Shown here: piece by piece, positions 25,050-34,712 of the stretch
Position numbering within the stretch: position 1 is the first letter of the stretch
Layout: each line of letters opens with the position of its first letter
Source: an uncultured Caldilineaceae bacterium
GTDB taxonomy: Bacteria > Chloroflexota > Anaerolineae > Caldilineales > Caldilineaceae
NCBI GenBank assembly: GCA_951813625.1
Contig: CATOTS010000032.1
Location: 1 to 64,000 of the forward strand
Direction: 5' to 3'
Length of the DNA stretch: 64,000 bases
Position numbers and translations under genes: made by a program
The notes under the pieces: model-generated
Told to the model about the DNA's origin: nothing
The model's database searches: none
Seen by the model: the letters and a program-made list of their open reading frames with translations, nothing else

Positions 25050-28000
25050 CTATTGGAACGCTTCGGACCATCCCCCGTGTTGTCCAATGAGTTCGTCGAT
25101 CTCGTCCATCAAGCGCTCAGTGCTAGCAAGGATGGCGAGAATCTGTTGGTAGTGTTCGATATCCTCATCGGAAAGAACTCGTCCCTTTCGGTATTTAAGC
25201 CATTTCTCCGCAGGGCGATAGCCCCCAACGGCGAATTCCCAGATTTCAGGCTTAACGCCTTCGAAGTGCTGATCGCGGTTGATGAACACTTGGCCTGGGG
25301 TTCCGTTGTTTGGCGGCGCATACCGCACCCTATTAACGCAGTTGTCTCCCCCCTTAGGAAAGGTTGGGGCGTCATCCACCTTCAGCTCCATCAAGTGCAG
25401 AGACGTTAGACGTTTACCAAGGAGCACAAGAGCGGCAAACAGAGTCTGGTTGCTTGTAAGCGGTACTCGCGGAAAGTCTGACTTTAGGAGATCCGCGTAA
25501 CGGTGGCGGTATTGCGGGCTATACAGCACAGCATAGATGTAGTTGAAAAGGTCGTCAGGCCCAAAGGACTCTTGCAGGTCTCCGGAGCCGTCAGAGATGA
25601 ATTCGATCCCCAGGGAAGAACCAAAGGCTTCAATGAACCCTTTATCGATGTTGGGCTCGCGGGCTAAGCCAAGATGTTTCTGCGGTTCGGGGGGATATGT
25701 GTAGAGGGGAAAGAGATAGGAGCCACCTTTGTTGCTCAGTGTTGTGCGAAAATCGGCGACACTTTTAGTCACAAATGCATGATTGAATATGCCCTCGGCA
25801 ACCTGACGTACTGAAATAAGGGCTTGATTCTCCCCAGCCAGCATGTGGCGCATGACACGCTCACGCCGATGAACTGCCACGTTGCGGTCGAACACGGTTA
25901 CGCGGAGATCGAAAGGACGATAGAGAATTGTCTCAATCCGCTCTCCCCAGGTTCCGTCAGCGAGTTCCCGCTTGGCCCTGTCGTATTGCCATTGGTTCTG
26001 CGAACACAGTCGCCAGATCTGGCGCGCTTCGTTCTCGGATGTCGTGAAGAGCAGACGTTCTACCTTTGACATAGCCTCTTTGCGTGTCCATGAAATGGCG
26101 AATTGGTCATGCGTGGTGACAATACCTGGTGCGGGATCGCCATTCGGCGAAAAGATCCTGGGAAGAGGCCAAGCCGCCTCATATTCTTCGATCAATGCCT
26201 CGTCGCGCGGTACAAATAAATGCTGGGGCGATCTCGGAGATATGCTGGAGCTACTGACAGTAGCCATTTCAACGTAGTTATCCGTTAACCATCCGTATTT
26301 TCCGCCCCCCGGGCCTACCTCGCGTTTGCCCCAAAGATCAGCGTGAAGTACCCGGGCAGGACCGTTGTGGTCAGTCCCCCTCAGGAATAAACCAATAGCT
26401 ACACCCTGCTGGATGTCGAATACATTTTCATCCTTGTCACCGGCAGGCGTCTGTTCCTTCTTCTTTGAGTTGCCGTGTAGATCCAGCAAGTGGATTTCGC
26501 TGAACTCCCGTAGGAGACTGAGACGCATTCCGCGAAATGTGGGGTTGTCCAGGTAGCTATGGTTGGAAATGAAGCCGAGCGTCCCGGTGCCTGTACGTGA
26601 AATCAGCGATTGAGCGAAGCGGATGAACTTTACATAGTCGTCACTGAGCCACTTCGCCTGAGCTGGCTTCTTCAGTTCTGGGAAATCCTTCTTATAGTCA
26701 TCGATCAAATCAGCGATCCATTGCCCCTTGTTGGCGGAGTGTCCTGAGTACGGGGGATTACCAATCACGACCGTAAACCGTTGTTGACCTTTGATCTGAT
26801 TGACCGCCCGTGCCTCGTGTGCAAGCGCTGGAATCGCGAAGTCCATCAACCCAGAGGTGTTTTGGGCTGGCTCCAAGGTGTTGGTGAGGTACACCTGCGC
26901 CCGCTCCTCGCTGCCAAATCGGTAGCCGGTCTCGTAGAGCTTTAGGCCAATCTTGAGGTGTGCAATGGCGTACGGTGCCATCAGAAGCTCATAGCCATGG
27001 AGCCGAGGGAGTAGGTGCTTAGGAACGTATTCGTTCCAAAGTGCTTCCACGTCGTGGTCGCGGCAACCCTGCGCCTTCCACTTGTCGACGAGTGTGTCGT
27101 GGATCAGATCGATGGCTTCAACCAGGAAGGTGCCGGTGCCCGTAGCCGGATCGAGGATTTGGACGAAATCCTGGTCCGGCGAGATCCCATCGGGAACCGA
27201 GAGGCTCTTGTGGCGCTTCGCCATCTCACGCCAACTGGTAACGTCCGCGAGACCATCGTCCAGCCCGAACTTCGTGCGCAGCACTTGGTCCACCGATCGG
27301 ACGATGTATGAAACCACGGGACGCGGTGTGTAGAAGACACCCCGCTCTACCTTCTTCTGCTTGTCGTACTCCGACAGGAAGCTCTCGTAGAAATGGATCA
27401 CCGGATCTTCACGGGGATTCTTGTCACCAAAGTCACGGATTACAGCATCCATGTTGGCGTGATCCAGGAGTTCAACGACCTCGGCAACCCCCAATTCGTC
27501 GAAGTCGATACCAATACTATGTCGCTGACCAGACACCTCCAAGAAGGCTGACATTAGCTCTCGCAGCAGTGGATTAGTGCGCATGTGGCGGGCCAAATCG
27601 CCGGCGGTACCCTGCTGTGGGTCCGTGATGCGCGCCGAGAGCAGGCCGTAGGCGATGGTCTGCGCGACCATGTCGGCAAAGCCGTCGCGGCCAAGACCAT
27701 GCATCAGCGTTTCACTGAACGCCTTCATGAGTAGAGTGATTCGACCACTCTCATTCTCAATATCAAGCGCACCTAGGATACGGGTACGGATCACCTTGGC
27801 CAGCTCCGCGAGACGAACGGAAAGCCGCTGAGCGGTGGTAATGGTTTCTCGGTGCTTCAAGGTGAACGCAGCACGCCACTGCTCGCGCCAAGCGTCGACG
27901 TCCTCCTCGTCAACCGGCCACGCCAGATCCTCTGTGAGTTCACGGGCAACTTGATCCAAGTGCAGCGCTGTGTCCCTGTCATCCCATGTGACTACCTTGA

Positions 28001-28442
28001 GGGTAGGCAGTTTGACGCTGCCGGCCGGCGCTGCGAAGTGCGCGAAACTGATCTGACGAGCATCCCCTTCACCGTAGTTGGAGATGAAAAGCAAGTCTTC
28101 CATATCCCAAGCGGGCCGCTCCGCGTTGTTGGCCGAGGCGCGTTTTTTGAGCGCCACCCGGCCCAGTATGCTGCGCAAGGCCACCACAGGGAGGCGCTTT
28201 GGCTCGAACTTGACAAAGAAAACGCCCCAAGGTTGATTCGCTACCAACGGACGCAGACGTCTGATCTCCTGAATCCTCGCGGCATTAACAGCGTCGATGC
28301 CAAGCTCTTCCGCGCTGTATTCGAAAGTCAACTCCTCGAAGTCATTGCTGACTATGGGCCAGTCCATCTCATCGCGCAGAAACGCGATCAACTGATCGAA
28401 GCGTCTGATAGTGGCGAGTTCAGTTCGAAAATTGGCCGTCAT
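25050..28442 (-). CDS. Type-ISP-like adenine methyltransferase with specificity domain
   Basis: 1130 residues. HFYESFLSEYDKQKKVERGV and FYTPRPVVSYIV precede the SAM motif ILDPATGTGTFLVEAI (about residue 420) and the catalytic VVIGNPPYSG (about 585), the order of gamma-class N6-adenine methylases. The ~250-residue N-terminal part and the C-terminal region (YRPFDLRVTVFDRNVAVHRR, LFPLYTYPP, FNYIYAVLYSPQYRHRYADL) match the type ISP/LlaBIII-like specificity half. The nuclease and helicase of those single-chain enzymes are missing here and are supplied by the upstream gene, with which it overlaps by ATGA. Confidence 0.8.
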   Translation of the reverse strand: MTANFRTELATIRRFDQLIAFLRDEMDWPIVSNDFEELTFEYSAEELGIDAVNAARIQEIRRLRPLVANQPWGVFFVKFEPKRLPVVALRSILGRVALKKRASANNAERPAWDMEDLLFISNYGEGDARQISFAHFAAPAGSVKLPTLKVVTWDDRDTALHLDQVARELTEDLAWPVDEEDVDAWREQWRAAFTLKHRETITTAQRLSVRLAELAKVIRTRILGALDIENESGRITLLMKAFSETLMHGLGRDGFADMVAQTIAYGLLSARITDPQQGTAGDLARHMRTNPLLRELMSAFLEVSGQRHSIGIDFDELGVAEVVELLDHANMDAVIRDFGDKNPREDPVIHFYESFLSEYDKQKKVERGVFYTPRPVVSYIVRSVDQVLRTKFGLDDGLADVTSWREMAKRHKSLSVPDGISPDQDFVQILDPATGTGTFLVEAIDLIHDTLVDKWKAQGCRDHDVEALWNEYVPKHLLPRLHGYELLMAPYAIAHLKIGLKLYETGYRFGSEERAQVYLTNTLEPAQNTSGLMDFAIPALAHEARAVNQIKGQQRFTVVIGNPPYSGHSANKGQWIADLIDDYKKDFPELKKPAQAKWLSDDYVKFIRFAQSLISRTGTGTLGFISNHSYLDNPTFRGMRLSLLREFSEIHLLDLHGNSKKKEQTPAGDKDENVFDIQQGVAIGLFLRGTDHNGPARVLHADLWGKREVGPGGGKYGWLTDNYVEMATVSSSSISPRSPQHLFVPRDEALIEEYEAAWPLPRIFSPNGDPAPGIVTTHDQFAISWTRKEAMSKVERLLFTTSENEARQIWRLCSQNQWQYDRAKRELADGTWGERIETILYRPFDLRVTVFDRNVAVHRRERVMRHMLAGENQALISVRQVAEGIFNHAFVTKSVADFRTTLSNKGGSYLFPLYTYPPEPQKHLGLAREPNIDKGFIEAFGSSLGIEFISDGSGDLQESFGPDDLFNYIYAVLYSPQYRHRYADLLKSDFPRVPLTSNQTLFAALVLLGKRLTSLHLMELKVDDAPTFPKGGDNCVNRVRYAPPNNGTPGQVFINRDQHFEGVKPEIWEFAVGGYRPAEKWLKYRKGRVLSDEDIEHYQQILAILASTERLMDEIDELIGQHGGWSEAFQ

Positions 28443-31400
28443 TCGTTAAGCTCCATCCAGCATTTGAGAGAAGGTTGCACCCCTATGGGGGCATCGACTC
28501 GCTTGAGGTAGGTGTTCTTGATGTGCGTCTCCACTTTGGCACGGATTCCGATGAGCAACTTCTCATCTGTAGTGCAATTGCGAGGCGTCTGGCGGTCGGA
28601 TCGGATGCTTGTGACTATCTCACCCGGTTCTTCGAGAATCACATTACGGTCAAAATCGTAGAGATACCACTTTGTTGACCCTGCCTCGTTGGTAAACTCA
28701 CCGGTTTCCGTGTCGAGGGCCGGAAGCGCGTAGCACAAGAAGACGCCCCGTACGCCGTCTACCACCCGTCTCCGTCCGCTGAAAGTGGAACCGGGCAAAC
28801 TTCTCAGACGGGTATCCAGTTCCGGATCAATCTGTAGCAAGGATTGGTATTCGAGATGCATCTCCTCGATTGCCGTGCGTGTACCCTCGTAGGCGTGGTT
28901 GAAGTCCCTAAGTGCGTCGAAATCATCGTCGGGAGTCAAAAGCTTCTTGCCTTCGATTCCGAGCGTCTTCGAGATGAGAAGGGTTTTCTGGGTTACCCTC
29001 GTATAGAGCGTGAGGATTGCGTTGAGCTCATCGGGAGGTAAGAAATTCCAGTAGCTTACCTTGCCGCGTGAAGTCGCTGCTTGGGGGTGTTGAGCTAGGA
29101 TCCGTTTCTCAATCTCCGGGTTCATTCGACGGTCGACGCGTCCGATACGCTGCATAAGCCGCACTGGGTTCCAGTGGATGTCGTAGTTGATGAGCCGCGA
29201 GGCATCCTGCAGGTTGAGTCCCTCTGAGAGCACGTCCGTGGAGATGAGAACCCTGATCTCCTGTAGGCCGGCATCCTCAAGTTCAGCCGAGGAACTACCG
29301 TTGTAGAAGGGTGAAAAACGCTTGATTACCTGCGCCCGATTGCCTTTAGATGCGCTATCCAATTGACCCACGCCTTCGATTTCGGCCTCGTCGAGTTGGC
29401 GTTTCAGGTACCGAGCCGTGTCCGCGAACTCCGTGAACACGAGGACTTTCTGGCTAGAGAGGTCCTTGGTCTTCAGTAGTCGGACTAGCTTGAGAAGTTT
29501 GTCGTCGTGCCGGGGCTTGAACTTCCGGGATTCGTTGAGAAACTGCACGATCTGGTCGAGATCTAGAAATGACTCGGATATCATCTCTTCGATTTCGTAC
29601 TCGTCTCGGGCAAGCTTTTCTACTGCCTCGATCATCTCCACCGGCACGATGTCCTCTTCCTCGACTTCGTCGTCCTCCTCGTTCCAGAGAGCGAACTGGC
29701 GCTGCATGGTGTAGCCGAGAATCTCTGCGTTTTGCGTTTTCCACCGGCTAAGACGCCCTTTCTCGCTCTCGGTTTCACTGTGAACTTCAATGAAGGCCAG
29801 GAGTTTCTTGAGGAGCCGGTTGCATGATAGCTCGAAGGCCGTTACGGAGCTTTCGAACCGCTTGAGAAAATTCGTCCGAATTAGACCCACAACTTGTTGC
29901 TGTCGATTCTGTTCGAAAGGGTCAATATCTTGGTCTGACCCTTTGTACCAGTAGAGTGGGTAATACATGGGGAGCGTGAAGAGTGGATTCTCCCGCGTGA
30001 AGGCTTTTTCGAACAGGTCTAGTAGGCGTCCGTAAGTCTTGCGTATCGAATATGCGGCTACTTGCGGAGCCTTACGTTCTGGAAATGCCGTAGACTGCCC
30101 GGTCTCGCGTATCTGGCTTTCACGTGCATAGCCACGGCTGCGCTGCACCACGAGTTGACGGAATATTGCGTCGGCGGAGAGGATGTCCTGCGCTTCGGCC
30201 CACTGGTCGGAGACATCTGTCACAGTGTGGCCCACGCGCTGGCGAAAGACCCGCTCCATCTGATTGACGTGAGACCTAAGACTGTTAACGCCTAACGTTC
30301 GGGCGAAGTAAGCTTCGTTCCGACGCGTGAACAGTTCAACCATGTGGCGGAAGTCGCTCAGCCGATTGTTGATCGGTGTCGCCGTAAGCATGAAAACTGT
30401 CTTGGGTCGCACGGCGTGATCTAGGAGATCGTACAGGCGATAGTAGCGAGAAGGCTCCCTCCCGTTGTCATTTCCTCGCCTACCAGGGTTCCTAAAATGG
30501 TGTGCTTCGTCTATGATCACGGCGTCGGCCAACTCGGCTATGCGCTGGAATCGCTCTGGGAAGTCTCCCTTCCTGTGAAGATCGGTGTGGCTGAAGACAG
30601 CCAAGTTGCTGAAGTCGGTTGCCCCACCTCCGATGTGCGGCAGCCACTCTCGCAGGTGGGGTTCCCACACGCCCTCTTTCGTGGCTTTAGGTGCGAACAG
30701 CACGACGCGTTTGCCTTCGTGGAGGATCAGACGCTCGATAAGCATCAAGCCGACGAAGGTCTTGCCGAGCCCCACCCCATCACAGAGAAACGCTCCTCCG
30801 TGCTGCCGAGCAATTTTCATGAGAGCCCAATAGGCTTCTTGTTGGTAACGGTCAAGTTGGTGGAAAATCCTCGACTTGGTTTCGTCCCACTCGGTGGCAG
30901 TCAGTTCATGGCCGCGGAAGAACTCCTGTAGCGCTTTCGCATAAACTTCGAATGGCGAGTAAAGGCGGGTGTGCCGTTCAATCGTCTCAACTAATATGTC
31001 GCTTACTTCTTTGGCCTCATTCCAATGCTCTTCGAACCAATCTTGGAGTTGTGCCACCTCACGAGCGCTTTGAATTTGCACGTTGAGCTCGATGTTCTCT
31101 GTGAGTCCAGGTCTCGTGAAATTGCTGGATCCCACCAATGCCTGCGAACCAACGACTTCGAGTTTGGCATGCGTTATGTAAGTTTTCGCGTGGAACTTGC
31201 CCTTGTCGTACACACGGCATTCGATTTGACCGCTGCGTAGTCCTTCGAGAACTGCCGGTACCCCATGCAAGAAGGGATTGTCTTGCTTGTTAGACTCGAT
31301 GCTCTGATCAAGGGTTTCAACCGACCGGGCGCGTACGGAGTCGAGAAGCGCTTTGCGCGTCCTCTGGTTTGTTTCCGCACCCATAAGGACGCGAATTTTT

Positions 31401-31576
31401 TCCAGTCCTTGCCATTTCCCATCCAAGGCAAGGAGCGCGCCGATTTCGAAAAACCCTGTCGCTACATCGAAGGCCCTTGCAATGTTGGACCATTCTTCCA
31501 GGTAACGTAGCCCTGTCCAGCCAGCTATGCTATTGTCGACGACGAAGAGTTCTCGACCTGTAGGGTCGGTGTTCAT
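28439..31576 (-). CDS. PLD-nuclease / SNF2-type helicase fusion
   Basis: 1045 residues. Residues 1-190 form a phospholipase-D-like nuclease: FHAKTYITHAKLEVVGS followed by SSNFTRPGLTEN (H-x-K...S-N). An SF2 helicase follows: CDGVGLGKTFVGLMLIE (Walker A), VIIDEAHHFRN (DEAH), LTATPINNRLSDF (motif III), TDVLSEGLNLQDA and LMQRIGRVDRR (motifs V-VI). The long insert between the lobes is acidic and helical. The fusion resembles the nuclease-translocase half of a restriction complex. Its ATG is 1 base after the preceding 88-residue gene and its stop overlaps the methylase start. Confidence 0.85.
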   Translation of the reverse strand: MNTDPTGRELFVVDNSIAGWTGLRYLEEWSNIARAFDVATGFFEIGALLALDGKWQGLEKIRVLMGAETNQRTRKALLDSVRARSVETLDQSIESNKQDNPFLHGVPAVLEGLRSGQIECRVYDKGKFHAKTYITHAKLEVVGSQALVGSSNFTRPGLTENIELNVQIQSAREVAQLQDWFEEHWNEAKEVSDILVETIERHTRLYSPFEVYAKALQEFFRGHELTATEWDETKSRIFHQLDRYQQEAYWALMKIARQHGGAFLCDGVGLGKTFVGLMLIERLILHEGKRVVLFAPKATKEGVWEPHLREWLPHIGGGATDFSNLAVFSHTDLHRKGDFPERFQRIAELADAVIIDEAHHFRNPGRRGNDNGREPSRYYRLYDLLDHAVRPKTVFMLTATPINNRLSDFRHMVELFTRRNEAYFARTLGVNSLRSHVNQMERVFRQRVGHTVTDVSDQWAEAQDILSADAIFRQLVVQRSRGYARESQIRETGQSTAFPERKAPQVAAYSIRKTYGRLLDLFEKAFTRENPLFTLPMYYPLYWYKGSDQDIDPFEQNRQQQVVGLIRTNFLKRFESSVTAFELSCNRLLKKLLAFIEVHSETESEKGRLSRWKTQNAEILGYTMQRQFALWNEEDDEVEEEDIVPVEMIEAVEKLARDEYEIEEMISESFLDLDQIVQFLNESRKFKPRHDDKLLKLVRLLKTKDLSSQKVLVFTEFADTARYLKRQLDEAEIEGVGQLDSASKGNRAQVIKRFSPFYNGSSSAELEDAGLQEIRVLISTDVLSEGLNLQDASRLINYDIHWNPVRLMQRIGRVDRRMNPEIEKRILAQHPQAATSRGKVSYWNFLPPDELNAILTLYTRVTQKTLLISKTLGIEGKKLLTPDDDFDALRDFNHAYEGTRTAIEEMHLEYQSLLQIDPELDTRLRSLPGSTFSGRRRVVDGVRGVFLCYALPALDTETGEFTNEAGSTKWYLYDFDRNVILEEPGEIVTSIRSDRQTPRNCTTDEKLLIGIRAKVETHIKNTYLKRVDAPIGVQPSLKCWMELNE

Positions 31577-31843
31577 TCAGTCCTCCCAGTTGGAGCCTGC
31601 TGATTCCGCTCTATCGCTAGTGGGTTGTGATCTGGCCGCCTGGGTCATCGCCTGGATCCAAGAATCAATAAGCTCTCTTTGAAACTGCCACTGACCACAG
31701 ACAATAGAATCAAGGCAGGTTGCCTTAACTGTTGTTGAAGTCTTCGTTCTGAATAACCTCTCGCCTACGAAGGGCGATTCTGAGGGAGGTTGCCGTTCTT
31801 GACCAAGGGACTGACCCTCCACAGGATCGGTGATTTGCTCCAT
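31577..31843 (-). CDS. Small hypothetical protein inside the defence operon
   Basis: 88 residues from ATG 31841-31843, one base after the UvrD-like gene's stop, and ending exactly where the PLD-helicase gene starts. It is polar, with a C-terminal helix (QWQFQRELIDSWIQAMTQAA) and two cysteines. No family is recognised. The perfect fit between its neighbours argues it is a real component, perhaps an adaptor or regulator, rather than spacer. Confidence 0.55.
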   Translation of the reverse strand: MEQITDPVEGQSLGQERQPPSESPFVGERLFRTKTSTTVKATCLDSIVCGQWQFQRELIDSWIQAMTQAARSQPTSDRAESAGSNWED

Positions 31844-31844
31844 T

Positions 31845-34178
31845 TCAGCGCTTGCCGTGCGTTTGGCGCGAAGAGGTCCGGTCTCCGGGTATCCAGTCCC
31901 ACATTTCTGGGGCCTTCTGCTTGGCCCTCTTTTCGGGAGCACAGTCGGCATAACTTTGCCTGTATGTGAAAGGCCTCTCTGCTGCGGTCAGTTGCACTTT
32001 GGCCAGTTCTTTCCTTACATTGTCGGTCAAAAAGTCGGAGTACCGTGCTTTCACGGTACCGACTATCTGGTGATATGCGGCCAGATGCCGGCAGACATGT
32101 GCCAGACGATGCCCTTCCTCATGGCGAACGGCGGGCAACAATTCGTTAGCAATTTTCTCCGTCTGATGCAATTCCATCTCTTCCAGGAAGCGTGATGAGG
32201 TCGCGCCGGTCTCCCCAGATGGAGCTGAGTTCTTATCCGGAGACTTTTTGGCAGATTCGACTTCAGGCGCGCCGATGTACACCCCCTTGCGGGCACGAGT
32301 TATGCCTACGTAAAACAGCCTGCGTTCGTTTTCGATCCACTCGGCCGCTTTGGGTTCGCGTTGGGGTTGCTTCTTATCGTAGGTGGGGTCATCGCTTTCG
32401 GCAAACACCGGCATGAATCCCTCGCGACAGTCAGGAATAAAAACGTAGTCAAACTCCAATCCTTTGGTCCTGTGGATGGTTGTCATCTTTATCCAAAATT
32501 CCTCCGGCCGTCCTTGCGTTGTATCGATGTTGTCAACGTGGGCGATAAAATCTTTCCAGCCGCGGTTTGCGTGCCGGGCGTAGCGTTTCAAAGCCGTTAT
32601 ATTTTGAGTCCGCGCGAGCGAAGGTTCGCCCTGTCCGTAGTAGCTTTCGTAATGCTGCTGGAGTTTGATCTCCCCGTCAATCCACTCCAACAACCTTTGA
32701 GCAGGTACTTGGAGGGCGGTTCGTATCTTTTGACTTATCTCCTCTAAGACGGAGGTCAGGTCCTCCAGATTTTGCTTCTGTTCACCGCGCGCGAATTTGG
32801 TTGAGTCGCGCAAAACCTCGGCTAGCAGATCTCTCAGGGATTTCCCGTTAGCGCGTCCAGCCTGGAGCATGCGAGACAACTCCCTGCGAGCCAAGTAACG
32901 GCTCGGTTTGTTTGCAATGTTGAGGAATCGTTTTTCGACAGCCTCGGTTGGAATCAGATCCAGAGAGTCGGCGACTCGAATGTAGTCCAACAGCGCTTGA
33001 CATTCATTGGCCTCGAGAAAGAAAGACCCTCCACCTATCACCTTGAACGGTATGCGGAGCATCAAGAATTCCGTAGAGAGAGAGTTGAGTTGGGCGAAGG
33101 TGCGGCCAAGTACTCGAATGTCAGCTGGTTTCACGCCATTTTTCTTGACCAAGGCTATGATTTCCTCAGCCAGGTGACGATTGGTGCTGCCCGGCAGCTT
33201 TCCCATAACCGTGATCTGGCTGTCTAAAGTAGGATCATGAGCGAGTAAGCTCTTTTCATTGCGATTTGTGTTGTGCGTGATGACATTGTAACTGGTTTGG
33301 GCGATGCTGTAGCCAAACCGAAAGGAATGGCTAAGACGGTAAGTGACGTGTGGCTTGTTGTTGAAGGTTGTCATGAATTCACGCAGGATGTATTCGCTGC
33401 GCGCCCCCCGCCATTCGTAGATCGTCTGATCATCATCTCCTACAACCATTACGTCAGCGTCGCGAGAGGCAAGAAGCTCGAGGAGGCGCTGTTGGCCTAG
33501 ATTGATGTCCTGATATTCGTCGACAATGAGATAACGCAAGGGCCCTGCGAACTCCGAAAGCGTGTCCGCGTTTGACTCAAGCAGATTGACAGCGAGAGGA
33601 ATGAAATCGTCGAAAGTGACGGCATTCTCTTCAGACCTGCGCTCTTCAAATTCCTGGTATATCGCTACGTGAACATTGGCATTGGGCCCGGAGTAGGCTG
33701 CCCGGTCTGGGGGAATCAGGGCACCTTTCCACAAACTGATGGCGCGCGCGGCATCCTCAAAGTCTATTTCCTCTTCAGACAGATCATGCGCTTTCAACAC
33801 AGTGGAGATGGTTCTCTTAAGGTTCAAATTAGCGAGTTCTCCGTACTCTCCCAGCCATTTTTTATGGGAAGCCAAGTTCGCCACACGATAGGCATAACTG
33901 TGGAACGTGTCGACATGGGGTTGCCTGTTGCGCCTTATCCCCAGCTCGACCAGTTTATCCGTGAACTGATTTCGAGCCAGGTGATTGAACATCAACACGT
34001 GAATCTGGTTTCTTGGCACCCCGCGTTTTTTCATCAGATGCTCAATGCGGAGCGCCATTGTCGTGGTCTTTCCGGAGCCGGCCACAGAGAGTACACGTCC
34101 GTGGTGTCCGTCGGGGTGTTGGATGACTTGCCGCTGCTCATCTGTAAGGGCGATAGAAGTTGGATGCTCTACATTCAT
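31845..34178 (-). CDS. UvrD/Rep-type superfamily 1 DNA helicase
   Basis: 777 residues from ATG 34178 (GGAGA upstream; an ATG eleven codons earlier lacks one). Motifs in order: LTDEQRQVIQ (Q motif), VLSVAGSGKTTTMALRIEHL (Walker A), YLIVDEYQDINLGQQRLLEL (DExQD), VVGDDDQTIYEWRGA (motif III), MTTIHRTKGLEFDYVFIPD (motif V) and ERRLFYVGITRARKG (motif VI). Complete and full length. It opens the minus-strand operon and probably unwinds or translocates on invader DNA together with the downstream PLD-helicase and methylase. Confidence 0.85.
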   Translation of the reverse strand: MNVEHPTSIALTDEQRQVIQHPDGHHGRVLSVAGSGKTTTMALRIEHLMKKRGVPRNQIHVLMFNHLARNQFTDKLVELGIRRNRQPHVDTFHSYAYRVANLASHKKWLGEYGELANLNLKRTISTVLKAHDLSEEEIDFEDAARAISLWKGALIPPDRAAYSGPNANVHVAIYQEFEERRSEENAVTFDDFIPLAVNLLESNADTLSEFAGPLRYLIVDEYQDINLGQQRLLELLASRDADVMVVGDDDQTIYEWRGARSEYILREFMTTFNNKPHVTYRLSHSFRFGYSIAQTSYNVITHNTNRNEKSLLAHDPTLDSQITVMGKLPGSTNRHLAEEIIALVKKNGVKPADIRVLGRTFAQLNSLSTEFLMLRIPFKVIGGGSFFLEANECQALLDYIRVADSLDLIPTEAVEKRFLNIANKPSRYLARRELSRMLQAGRANGKSLRDLLAEVLRDSTKFARGEQKQNLEDLTSVLEEISQKIRTALQVPAQRLLEWIDGEIKLQQHYESYYGQGEPSLARTQNITALKRYARHANRGWKDFIAHVDNIDTTQGRPEEFWIKMTTIHRTKGLEFDYVFIPDCREGFMPVFAESDDPTYDKKQPQREPKAAEWIENERRLFYVGITRARKGVYIGAPEVESAKKSPDKNSAPSGETGATSSRFLEEMELHQTEKIANELLPAVRHEEGHRLAHVCRHLAAYHQIVGTVKARYSDFLTDNVRKELAKVQLTAAERPFTYRQSYADCAPEKRAKQKAPEMWDWIPGDRTSSRQTHGKR

Positions 34179-34454
34179 CTCTACTGTCTCCGTATGGCGG
34201 GACTTAACCATTGGATCACGAACAGAGGGGTGCGGCAGGCTCTAATCGAGGCGCGCACGTCGATCCAGCCCTTATCGAACTGGCAGCCGCGATCAAGGAG
34301 TCCTCAATCGCCATCCGCGCCGCCAAGGGCCAGCCGCCGCCCGCCCGGGACTGAGCTCCAGGACGACCGCTACATGACGGCTTGGCGCTATAATTTCAAC
34401 GGGCCCGGCATACAGAATTAAATGCGTATGCCTTGGGCCTGCCCTCTGGTAGAG

Positions 34455-34484
34455 TTGCCAAAAAAGTCCTGCTCGTAGTATGAT
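34455..34484 (+). promoter_or_regulatory. Promoter in front of the primase module
   Basis: TTGCCA (34455-34460), 18 bases, TATGAT (34479-34484). It faces right, away from the UvrD-like gene, towards two tiny reading frames and the primase-helicase gene. Confidence 0.5.
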
Positions 34485-34491
34485 TTAGGGG

Positions 34492-34607
34492 ATGCCGCAT
34501 TGCGGCCACAACAACACATCGAACAACGATTGCAAAAACTCATCCGGAAACGAGGAGTTGAACCGATGATGGACCCGAAGTTCACGCCCAGGCTTGGCGA
34601 GGGGTAA
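34492..34607 (+). CDS. Two overlapping tiny open frames, possible leader peptides
   Basis: ATG 34492 gives a 25-codon frame (MPHCGHNNTSNNDCKNSSGN, then EELNR) ending in TGA at 34567-34569. A second ATG (34566) overlaps that stop as ATGA, has GAGGAG eight bases upstream and encodes MMDPKFTPRLGEG. Both follow the promoter at 34455-34484 and precede the hairpin block. They could be translated leader peptides controlling the primase gene, or chance frames. Confidence 0.3.
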
Positions 34608-34637
34608 CTCTCCTGCTGAGCACACAATAACCGAATA

Positions 34638-34690
34638 GGGCGCCCGAAAAGGAAAAGCCACTGGTGGGCGCCAGTGGCTTCGGGCGGCGG
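34638..34690 (+). promoter_or_regulatory. Nested inverted repeats before the primase gene
   Basis: An inner perfect stem AAGCCACTGG/CCAGTGGCTT with six-base loop (about 34657-34682) sits inside an outer GCCCGAA/TTCGGGC pairing. It ends about 30 bases before the primase start. There is no T-run, so a regulatory or replication-related structure is more likely than a terminator. Confidence 0.5.
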
Positions 34691-34712
34691 ACATTGACGA
34701 GGTTAAGGACAA

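Noticed and set aside
25050-31576. Assignment to DISARM or BREX
   Set aside because: No DUF1998 helicase partner, PglZ, BrxC-like ATPase or Lon-like gene is present; the PLD and helicase are fused and the methylase is type-ISP-like.
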